This document shows positions 1-8,100 of a stretch of 37,618 bases of DNA, piece by piece. The first letter of the stretch is position 1. Each line of letters begins with the position of its first letter. The position numbers and the translations under genes were made by a program. This DNA comes from Saprospiraceae bacterium. Lineage in GTDB: Bacteria > Bacteroidota > Bacteroidia > Chitinophagales > Saprospiraceae. A model generated the notes under the pieces. That model did no database searches. It saw nothing but the letters and a program-made list of their open reading frames with translations, and was not told the DNA's origin. Location of the stretch: assembly GCA_013001595.1 (NCBI GenBank), contig JABDMH010000068.1, forward strand, positions 1 to 37,618. Reading direction: 5' to 3'.

Positions 1-668
1 CCTTCCCGCAGTACAAAGTACTCAGTATCTTGTAAAATATGGTTGAAGTGCACTAGGCGAAAATCACAAAATTGCTCCTCAAGCAAATTGATGATTTCCA
101 CCCTCGATTGTTGAGAAACCTTGACCATTCGTGGATCACTTTTGGGAAAGTATCGACTAAAGCCAACAGTCTTGACTCGTGCTGTAGACTGATAACCTAT
201 GCGCTGTAGATAGTTCATCGAGCGGTGGTTTGATTCCTCTACAAATGCATAGTATACCGACTTGTCTGTTTCGGCCTCCCGGAGCATGTTGATCAATTTT
301 CGTCCAACCACACCTACAAGCCGCCTATTTCTGAAAGTCACTTTCGTAGCTAGATACCGAAAGTAATAGGCCTTGCATGAGAATGATCCGTTATGCACCC
401 ATCTTCGCTCTATCACGACCATCCCGGCAAGACTACCATGAATACGCATGATGATCAGCACCGGATCCATCAGTGCATCAATGCGCTCTTGTGTCTTCTT
501 ATGCTCATAGAGTGTATCCTCTGTACCCCAAGTGGTACCGTCGAGAAAATCTATGATCTCCGGAGTGAAGAAATGTTCTTGCGTACACGTAACCTCTTCA
601 TCTTCGTAGAGTATTTTATTATCTAGTGCTCTATTATTATCCACAGATTGTTTCGTCACTGCTGTCAC
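1..668 (-). CDS. GNAT-like N-acetyltransferase, partial (C-terminus beyond window)
   Basis: An open frame runs leftward from about 668 to the window edge with no stop, giving about 220 residues. The central part (LIIMRIHGSLAGMVVIERRW, then YLATKVTFRNRRLVGVVGRK, then FVEESNHRSMNYLQRIGYQS) has the order expected of a GNAT fold: a substrate strand, the acetyl-CoA loop strand with a basic R-x-x-x-x-G/R region, and the late N-x-x-S-x-x-x-x-x-x-x-G-Y helix that packs on CoA. The acceptor substrate cannot be told. No in-frame ATG lies near the 5' end: an in-frame TGA sits at 717-719 and the plausible starts are GTG at 668 or GTG at 659. An ATG at 720 opens a 27-codon frame in another register, so a start-proximal frameshift is possible. 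The family call is moderately sure; the start is not. Confidence 0.6.
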   Translation of the reverse strand, partial: MTAVTKQSVDNNRALDNKILYEDEEVTCTQEHFFTPEIIDFLDGTTWGTEDTLYEHKKTQERIDALMDPVLIIMRIHGSLAGMVVIERRWVHNGSFSCKAYYFRYLATKVTFRNRRLVGVVGRKLINMLREAETDKSVYYAFVEESNHRSMNYLQRIGYQSTARVKTVGFSRYFPKSDPRMVKVSQQSRVEIINLLEEQFCDFRLVHFNHILQDTEYFVLRE

Positions 669-988
669 ATTTCTTGCTAAGAATCTTAGTTCCTGCTGAC
701 CTGGAACTCCTGGTTGTCATAGAAAAGTAGTGGTCGCTCAGAACAAAGGATCAATCGATCGTCTCAAAATGCAATCTGCCTTTGCCTATCTATATTTCAG
801 TAATTCAGATGGTATGAACGTCTTGAGGAACATTCCAACTGCATCAGAGGAGCAATAATAAGGGTTTATATTCACATTGTAAATCCACGCAATGTTCGAA
901 AAGGAAGTAATGTTCACCATGTTTCGGCATCGCAAATTGGAAATCTAATTCCTGTTTGACTGACATTAAAGACTTGTCCGCAAATCTG
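669..988. other. Intergenic stretch without recognisable gene
   Basis: About 320 bases lie between the acetyltransferase start and the end of the VOC-fold gene. The open frames here lack start context and protein-like composition, and one is only the antisense extension of the VOC gene. I see no terminator hairpin, repeat or RNA gene. It presumably carries the promoter of the leftward acetyltransferase, but no clear TTTG/TAnnTTTG pair was found. Confidence 0.5.
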
Positions 989-1414
989 CTATTTGGTGGT
1001 CTCCCCACCCATTTGGGTAAGCACCTCATCCCTGGGCTCCCAAAGCTCGATCTTAGTGCCTTCAGGATCCATAATGTGGACAAATTTCCCGTAATCATAT
1101 GTCTTAATTTCATCCACAATAGTCACACCGTTGGATCGTAAGTTATCAACCAACAGCTCGATCTCTTGCACTCGGTAATTAATCATGAAGGCTTTCTCGG
1201 AAGGAGCAAAATAGCTGGTGTCGGTCGCAAATGGACTCCATTGCAAATAATTGATCTCGTCAGGACGATGGGCATTTCTAAATTCAAAGGAGGATCCATG
1301 GTCGTTGACGGCAAGTCCAAGATGCTTACTGTACCAAGTTCGCATGCTTTCCGGGTCGTCAGACTTGAAAAAAACTCCTCCTATTCCGGTGACTTTTGGT
1401 GTCTTATCATTCAT
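989..1414 (-). CDS. VOC superfamily (glyoxalase/bleomycin-resistance fold) protein
   Basis: A 141-residue cytoplasmic protein made of two beta-alpha-beta-beta-beta half-modules. The N-terminal half has GIGGVFFKSDDPESMRTWY, the usual opening strand plus helix of VOC proteins, followed by a GLAV/SSFEF strand pair. The second half ends in VHIMDPEGTKIELWEP, the typical D-P-(D/E)-G-x-x-(I/V)-E-L metal-ligand strand, whose Glu is normally the second-half metal ligand. Length fits single-domain VOC proteins of about 120-150 residues. Related proteins include lyases, dioxygenases and resistance proteins, so the reaction cannot be assigned. It lies 72 bases downstream of the DUF4199 gene on the same strand and may be co-transcribed with it. 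Confidence 0.85.
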   Translation of the reverse strand: MNDKTPKVTGIGGVFFKSDDPESMRTWYSKHLGLAVNDHGSSFEFRNAHRPDEINYLQWSPFATDTSYFAPSEKAFMINYRVQEIELLVDNLRSNGVTIVDEIKTYDYGKFVHIMDPEGTKIELWEPRDEVLTQMGGETTK

Positions 1415-1486
1415 AAGCGTTGTTTAGAGATTAAAAAAGGTAATAAAGCAAATTGTCATGTTTCCATGTCGATATTGAACGATGGG

Positions 1487-1999
1487 CTATTTTCTTTTCA
1501 AAATTAGTGCTGCAACCAAAGATACCAGCAGTCCTACTGGAAAGATTTCTAGAAAGGTTACACCCATTTTCTTCCAAGGGTTTTCATACATTTCCTTGTA
1601 TCGTTGCATCAGCACCCTACCCTCTTCAATCTCCGCTTCACTGGCCTCATTGCTCACTAAGCCTTCAAGGTAGGATACTGCATATTGGTCCATCCAATCA
1701 GTAAGTATCAACTCGGTAATGATCATCCAAGTAGCCACATAAAAGATGGATGCAATCAAGGAGATGTACAATCCCACAAGTAAGGCACGTTTAAACGTGA
1801 TTTTGCCTTCTAATGCCAAATCACGATAGCGCTTTATACCAACGAAAATAAAGGAGAGGGCTACCAGCATGGTCAAGTAGCCAATAACCTGTCCCAGGAC
1901 ATGGTCCGTCATAGCATCCATGAACTGCGTGGACAAAAGAAGGGCGCCTGCCAAAATGAGGCCTGCAATGATTCCGTGTCTCAATACGATTCTTTGCAT
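1487..1999 (-). CDS. DUF4199-like integral membrane protein
   Basis: A 170-residue protein with four predicted membrane segments: about 8-28, 38-56, 70-95 and 148-167. Between segments three and four is a charged, Glu-rich stretch (about 108-135) followed by YENPWKKMGVTFLEIFP. This layout, including the basic K-R-Y-R-D motif after the second segment and the N-P-x-x-K-M/A-x-x-T-F-x-E motif before the last, matches the DUF4199 family, common in Bacteroidota and of unknown function. A 249-base gap separates it from the LuxR-type regulator upstream. No catalytic motif is visible, so no activity is proposed. Confidence 0.75.
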   Translation of the reverse strand: MQRIVLRHGIIAGLILAGALLLSTQFMDAMTDHVLGQVIGYLTMLVALSFIFVGIKRYRDLALEGKITFKRALLVGLYISLIASIFYVATWMIITELILTDWMDQYAVSYLEGLVSNEASEAEIEEGRVLMQRYKEMYENPWKKMGVTFLEIFPVGLLVSLVAALILKRK

Positions 2000-2248
2000 A
2001 TGATTTCAATTTATACCAAAACACGCGAAATCGAATGAATTTGGGCTCATACTTAAGTACTATTTTACCGAAAATCGGCTTGTCGAAAAGCCATGATCCT
2101 ACAAGAATCTTGATGACCTATGCGAAATCATAGCTTTCGCAATACTTACTATCTTTCTTTGGGTTGCATCAAACGCTAGCAGCCGAACATTAGTTTTCAC
2201 AACAATGGAGTTGGCGAAAGATATTTGACAAATGCCTATTCCAACATC

Positions 2249-2698
2249 TCAACTAGATGGAATGGGACTTTGCATAGCTAGATAGAGTTGAGCCTTTTTC
2301 ACGGCTTGGGTACGTCTCTTCACATCCATTTTGGTGAATATGTTGGATACATGAGATTTTACCGTATGGATCGAGATGGATAGTTTTTCAGCGATCTCAT
2401 CATTGCTCAAACCCTCGGAGATCAATGACAGTACCACCTGTTCTCGATCCGTCAAGTTAAAACCATTTCCGGAAAAAGTGGCCCTCAATTCTGGCGTCGA
2501 CCTATAAAAAGAGCTGGCAATCCAAATGCCAATCAACGTGAATATGCAGACACATATCGATAGATAAAGTTCAATGCTCAAGTGAGTGGACAAGTAGTGA
2601 TACTGAAGGACATTCAAAAGGATCAGCAACCATGCAATGGCAAGCCCATACCAAATCCATATAGTGGAGAAGCACTTGATTGCCTTACTTAATTTCAT
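2249..2698 (-). CDS. Membrane-anchored LuxR-type transcriptional regulator
   Basis: Two hydrophobic segments (about 14-33 and 44-64 from the chosen start) precede a LuxR/GerE helix-turn-helix at the C-terminus. The HTH is clear: FNLTDREQVVLSLISEGLSN, then DEIAEKLSISIHTVKSHVSN, then IFTKMDVKRR, with the usual L-T-x-R-E start, E-I-A scaffold helix and T-V-K-x-H recognition helix. There is no receiver domain, so it is not a standard response regulator. The longest frame opens at 2731; the start at 2698 is preferred because it begins at the hydrophobic region and overlaps the end of the upstream peptidase gene by only 14 bases, suggesting translational coupling. It probably binds DNA while held in the inner membrane. 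Its signal and targets are unknown. Confidence 0.8.
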   Translation of the reverse strand: MKLSKAIKCFSTIWIWYGLAIAWLLILLNVLQYHYLSTHLSIELYLSICVCIFTLIGIWIASSFYRSTPELRATFSGNGFNLTDREQVVLSLISEGLSNDEIAEKLSISIHTVKSHVSNIFTKMDVKRRTQAVKKAQLYLAMQSPIPSS

Positions 2699-4166
2699 AC
2701 AGTTCATTAAATGCAGACTCATACTTATCACCTGCTACCCACTTAGGGCGTTCATCATGATTGGCAATCAATTCCGTAGCTTTTACAAAAGCTTGACAAA
2801 ACTTATGTAAATAATTGAAATCCAAGTCATTTGCTTCATCAGACAGTTGATGATAGTTTTTCATAATGGCGTCGTCAAATTCCTTAAAACCTGGTGTTAT
2901 AGTTGGCGCAGGTATTCCCTTTTTCGCAAAGGAAACGTTGTCAGAGCGATCGAAAAGATTTTGCTCTGGTGCAGGATCTGCAAAAGGGGCCAAGCCAGTC
3001 TCAGAAATGGCATAGGCAAGCAAATGGTCTACTGAAATTCGACCCATTCCCATGACTGATATTATGGAGGTATCACTATATCCAGCTCCGTCGCAATTCA
3101 AATTGAAAATCGTTTGATGTAGCGGTACAACTGGATGATTGACATAATACTGACTACCCAAAAGCCCCATCTCTTCGCCGGTAAACGCAACGCACAGGAT
3201 AGATCTTTTAGGTCGATTTTTTGCCAAGTAATTGGCAGCACTTAAAAGGGCAGCACAACCTATGGCATTATCTCGAGCGCCGTTGAAAACGGAGTCTGTC
3301 TCACTAGCGCCTCTAAGCATTCCCATGTGGTCGAAGTGTGCAGATAATACGATGTACTCTTGTTTGAGATCTGCATCGCTGCCTTCAATAATACCTATCA
3401 CATTGGGAGATACGACCGTCTTCTTATCGATACCATCAGATTGTAACCTCAGCCGCACACCTTCCCCTGGCTTCATTTTTTCAATCGTCTCATCTAAATC
3501 ATGATTAACAATGATATGGGGCAAGTTTTGGGCACTAATATCCTCTATCTTCATTCGCTGACTATCCATAAATCTCTTCACGTAGTTCCAAGGCACCCTT
3601 CCATTGTATATTTCAATCAAACCCGCAGCTTGCCGTTCCATTAGTTGATTGAGCTTATCAGAAGATAGTCCAAAAGCATCCTGAGCATTATTGACGTCGG
3701 AATTCCCTAGGTATGCAAGTGCGTATTTGCCCTCGACATCCAAATCATCTAGGTCTGCACCCCATGCTTGCTTGGCATAGATGATCTGTCCATCAAAGTT
3801 GATGTCTTTACCCTCCATGACGATAACCTGTTCTTCACTAATGGTTACCTCATCTATAGAAAGATCGATTTCTTGGGGAGGAGAAGTCTCACTAAACCCT
3901 ATTTTCTGATAGTATCCACCCAGTGACAAAGCAGGTTTCAGACCCATGGTACGAAATGATTCGGCAATGTAGAGCGCCGCAATGGCATTGCCTCTTGTAC
4001 CCGTCTTTCGCCCCTCGAGTAGATCATCAGAAAGAAATTTGACCTTTGATTCAACAAAATCACGAGTGACATAACTTGTCGGGGCAAGTTGCGAAAATAG
4101 CCTGCCAGAACTTATAATAAATACGAGTAGGACAATCTCAAAAATACGCTTACGATCTATGGTCAT
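2685..4166 (-). CDS. Exported M28-family zinc aminopeptidase with PA-like insert
   Basis: A 493-residue protein with an N-terminal signal sequence (basic DRKR, then a hydrophobic stretch ending near SGRLFSQ, residue 26). A region at about 100-250 resembles the protease-associated insert of this family. The peptidase core shows the full M28 metal set: H277 in SAHFDHMG, bridging D299 in GARDNAIG, general base E331 and ligand E332 in FTGEEMGLLGS, D359 in NCDGAG and H439 in NYHQLSDE. It should remove N-terminal residues from peptides in the periplasm or outside the cell. The open frame begins at 4274, but the first 36 residues are not signal-like and the ATG at 4164-4166 starts a proper signal peptide. 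The stop overlaps the LuxR-type regulator gene. Confidence 0.9.
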   Translation of the reverse strand: MTIDRKRIFEIVLLVFIISSGRLFSQLAPTSYVTRDFVESKVKFLSDDLLEGRKTGTRGNAIAALYIAESFRTMGLKPALSLGGYYQKIGFSETSPPQEIDLSIDEVTISEEQVIVMEGKDINFDGQIIYAKQAWGADLDDLDVEGKYALAYLGNSDVNNAQDAFGLSSDKLNQLMERQAAGLIEIYNGRVPWNYVKRFMDSQRMKIEDISAQNLPHIIVNHDLDETIEKMKPGEGVRLRLQSDGIDKKTVVSPNVIGIIEGSDADLKQEYIVLSAHFDHMGMLRGASETDSVFNGARDNAIGCAALLSAANYLAKNRPKRSILCVAFTGEEMGLLGSQYYVNHPVVPLHQTIFNLNCDGAGYSDTSIISVMGMGRISVDHLLAYAISETGLAPFADPAPEQNLFDRSDNVSFAKKGIPAPTITPGFKEFDDAIMKNYHQLSDEANDLDFNYLHKFCQAFVKATELIANHDERPKWVAGDKYESAFNELYEIK

Positions 4167-4352
4167 CTTGGAAAATATGGTCTGTGTAAATGTAAGATAA
4201 ATCAAGTGCATGGCAACCGTTTGGGGTCCAGCCCTTGAAGGACCGCCTGACCCAGTTAAACCTGTCTTCACCATTCTCCATCTCCCAGCTACGAAAGATA
4301 TTTTGGACAGTTAAAGATTTACCTTTGGGACTGAAATAAAGCACCAAGCAAA

Positions 4353-4934
4353 ATGCTCAACATAAAAGAGATCATCTCTGTCAGCTTGATCCTATTCTCA
4401 GTGATTGACATACCTGGGTCACTTCCCATAGTAATCAACTTGCGCAAGAAGGGCAGTAACATACAGGCAGGTAAAGCCTCCATAATCGCTGGTTGCATAA
4501 TGATTGGGTTTTTATTGGCAGGAGAATCGATTTTACGATTGTTCGGTGTGGATATCTCTTCCTTTGCAGTAGCTGGAGCCCTCGTGATTCTACTCATTGG
4601 CCTTGAAATGATTTTGGGTATTCACCTCTTTCGTGAAACCTCAGAGAGCAGTTCGAGTACCGTTGTGCCAATTGCATTTCCATTGATTGCAGGTGCCGGA
4701 ACCTTGACTACCATATTGACGCTAAAGGCTGAATTTCACCAGCTAAACATACTGATAGGCATACTAATCAATCTTGTTTTGGTCTTTCTAGTATTGAGAA
4801 GTTCAAATTGGATTGAACGCAAAATCGGTCAATCGGGTGCAGATGTCCTAAGGAAAGTATTTGGCATCATCCTTATTGCCATAGCTGTTAAGCTATTTAA
4901 AGAACACCTCTTTACCCAAATCAAATTGCAGTGA
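4353..4934 (+). CDS. MarC-family (UPF0056) integral membrane protein
   Basis: A 193-residue protein with six hydrophobic segments. It begins with SLILFSVIDIPGSLPIVI, the family's opening helix with its conserved D/N-x-P-G-x-x-P, and later has PLIAGAGTLTTILTL, matching the P-L-(I/L)-x-G-P/A-G-(T/A)-(I/L)-(T/S) signature, and a G-x-x-x-x-x-x-x-A-x-x-x-x-x-G-I helix near the end. Members were once linked to multiple antibiotic resistance but their transport role is unproven. The gene is divergent from the M28 peptidase; the two starts are about 190 bases apart, leaving room for a shared regulatory region. No signal suggests a particular substrate. Confidence 0.85.
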   Translation: MLNIKEIISVSLILFSVIDIPGSLPIVINLRKKGSNIQAGKASIIAGCIMIGFLLAGESILRLFGVDISSFAVAGALVILLIGLEMILGIHLFRETSESSSSTVVPIAFPLIAGAGTLTTILTLKAEFHQLNILIGILINLVLVFLVLRSSNWIERKIGQSGADVLRKVFGIILIAIAVKLFKEHLFTQIKLQ

Positions 4935-5000
4935 TGCCTTGTGATTACGACAAATCAAGCGGGTCTGGCAACCATATGACGTCCATTACCTGAACTAAAA

Positions 5001-5031
5001 AGAGCCCCTCACCTGAGTTTGAAGGGCCTCT
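5001..5031 (-). terminator. Rho-independent terminator of the giant T9SS gene
   Basis: Read on the minus strand, an 11-12 base stem (arms 5020-5031 and 5001-5011, with one bulged G and one G-T wobble) closes an 8-base loop and is followed by five T residues (4997-5001 on the plus strand as A). It lies about 120 bases past the stop of the leftward gene ending at 5152. It could also slow transcription arriving from the MarC gene but has no T-run in that direction. Confidence 0.65.
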
Positions 5032-5151
5032 GGACAGGCTGTAAGCCAACCAATCTTATGCTTTTTCTTCGGAGCAAATGCAGATGAATACCTCTGTGAA
5101 AAGCCAATCAAGAGTTTGCTTAGCCAAACCACTTTCCACCTACTCAGATTC

Positions 5152-8100
5152 TTACTTCAACAGTACCATCTTCTTGGTATCGGTTCCATATTTAGAAGTC
5201 AGTGTGTAGTAATACACTCCCGGTTGCCCAATATCTGCTTTGTCAATACGCACAGTTGATCTTCCTGCAAAAAGATCGATTTCCATGTGCTTAATCAATC
5301 GACCTTGCACATCATGCACCAAGAAGGAAGCTTTATGAAGTGCTGTGTATTCAATTGGAATCTCCGTATGTTCAGAAAAAGGATTTGGTTGATTTTGATG
5401 TAGTGTAAATGAGCTCTGATTACCAACAAATTTCAAGGCCAGTGGATTCTTGCCCCAATCGACACCATACACTTCAGAGTGGATTCTGGAGTCTCCCACA
5501 GTCAGGTGATCACTCAATTGCCCCTGGTCCTTGGCTACAAAAGTCATCGTCAAGAAAGCATCTGTTGCAAAAGAACTTAGGAGATCAGGATTTACCCATG
5601 AAAAAGCAACCAACCCACTTTCCATCTCGCTCCAACCAAAATTGAGTTCATTTATCTGGAAAGATGAATCGAATTCGAAACCATCAAAATCAAGTTTACT
5701 CGCATCGTATCGAAATGCCAGTTGAAGACCGGCATAAACACTCTTCGGCAAGGCAAATGTGATACTGGACCTTTCACCGGGCACCAATGTAGCATCCTCA
5801 CCCTCCATGACTACCGTTTCCCCACTTCTTCCCGTACTAGTCAAAGTACGGTCTAGATTCACATCTCCTGTTTTCATGCCTATAAAATCCGCAGTTTCCC
5901 CCGGCATGGTAAGTTTGGCAGCAAAGGCCTTACTATAATCCTCGCCCTCAGGAACATCAGTGCTAAATACATAGGTCGATTCTATAAACTTCCAATTCGG
6001 TGATCCCGACCATTCGTCAATATTACCCAAGACCATATTTCGCACCTCCAATAGATCTGCTACACTGACGATCTTGTCTCCATTCACATCTGCAGCGATG
6101 CGTAAATAAGGCGATCCAAGCAGCGTACTCTGATTAGCGTGAAAAAAGATCGGAAGGATGTCTGCGGTGGAAATGCCATTTTGTGGTGTATCATCCTTGC
6201 TTGGAGTAATCACAATGGAGTCTCCCATAATTGACATCATACTATAGCCCCCCTGGTCATCCGTGGTTCCACGTTGCAGCATGCCTTGTGTACTCAATGT
6301 AGCGATTGTTACCTCAGGGATGGGCAATTGATCCTCTGTAGATACCTGGCCAGAAACGGTGGCAAATTGCTGAACGACCTCCGGACAGCCACCCATATTA
6401 TTTTGGACGACCAGGGTCACATCGCAGAAATCAGCAGATCCTGAAGGACCCAATACCCAAAAACGCACTGTATTGAAGCCCATGTGCTCACAACCCAGCT
6501 CAAGATTATCTCTATCGACACTCGTATCGAGGGTCTCGGTGGCTGGATTATCATCAGCCAGCAATTCAATATAGAACAATAGGTCCTCATCATTGTAGCC
6601 ACATGGTGCGGTGCTACTTGCATCAAATTCTTCGGCCCAAATGACCGTCATTGCAGTATCTATGGTACCGTCATTGTCCAAATCCATTGGCACTAAATCG
6701 GCGGTGATAGACGATATACACACCGGACTAGGTTTCTTACCTGTAATAATGGTCACTTCATACGTACAGATGCCTTCATTTTGACATTGATCCGTCGTAA
6801 ATACAACTAGGCTATATCTCCCACCTTCAAGACCAGCTTCCTGTATTTCAACACCTGCTAGAGCTCCATCGGAGGCAGACCCATAACCTGTACGTATAAT
6901 CGAGGGTTGGGCATCAGAAATCTCTCTCAGCTCATATCGATATTGAAGACTTCCACAAGCATCCATGACATCTAGCGCAACTGACAGATCATACACACAT
7001 CCTGCTGCATCTATAGTTCCGCCATCCTCCACAGGTCCAGTTAGAATGCACTCTGGAGCTATTGTGTCGACTACCAAGATTTTTTGAATAAAGGTGTCGG
7101 TAACAATTTCATCCTTATGCCACCATTTGTCGACCAACGGTTTAGACTGATTACACCAATCGGCTAAATACCAGGTTCTTACCACCTTCAAACATACTTC
7201 ATCGCCACCTACCACACGGAATACTTTGTCTTCGTGCGCTACACCCACAATGCGACAATCATCATCAAACTTGTAAATCGGCATTCCTGTTAACATTGGA
7301 TCGGCCTCACCATACACATGACCACTTTGATCATCAGCGTAGGTCACGCCGCATGCATAGACGATCTGATCGGGAGGAAGATCAAACATACCCTTATCGA
7401 GTTTACAGAAATTGCCTACCCAAATGCGTTGCACCCTTGTGATCGTATCTACATCATGTAGTTTGGCACCTCCATCTGCAGGGCAGGATGCCCATATATT
7501 AAATTTACGATACACATATCCCTGACCACAATGGTCTAGATCAGACCAAATAGTCTGATCACATATCACCCCCTCTTGGCAATTTACTGCCACTAATCCT
7601 TGCTCGATTGGTTTGGATCGCAACTCATAGCTGCAATGTCTAAATGTCGAATCCTTCCATATGTCACCTAGATGATCGTCATGGACCTTATAAGATATAG
7701 TCGAATCTTTACAAACACAGACACTATCTTCATAGTAGAGGGTGCTATCTAGGCGCACTCCTACCTCATCGACCAGGTTTCCATATACATCCTGCCAACC
7801 TTTCTTGTATCCTCCTAAAATCTCATCGATTGCTTGTTGGGCATCCAGATCTCCGGATTGAGCACCTTCAACCAGTGTTTCGAGACTGACAGGGCCAGAA
7901 TAATTTGCTGTAGAATACTTTGGAGCTCGGTAAGATTGGCAAGTTATTTCGACATCACCCAGATCCTGAATCAATGTAATGGGATTTTGATCTTCCACCC
8001 ACACATCAGTCCAAGTCTTCGACCAATTGCACCAATAGTCCATAACTAAAAGTTCTACACTCACATTCGAACAAGCATCGTTGCAATCAAAAGGAACAGC

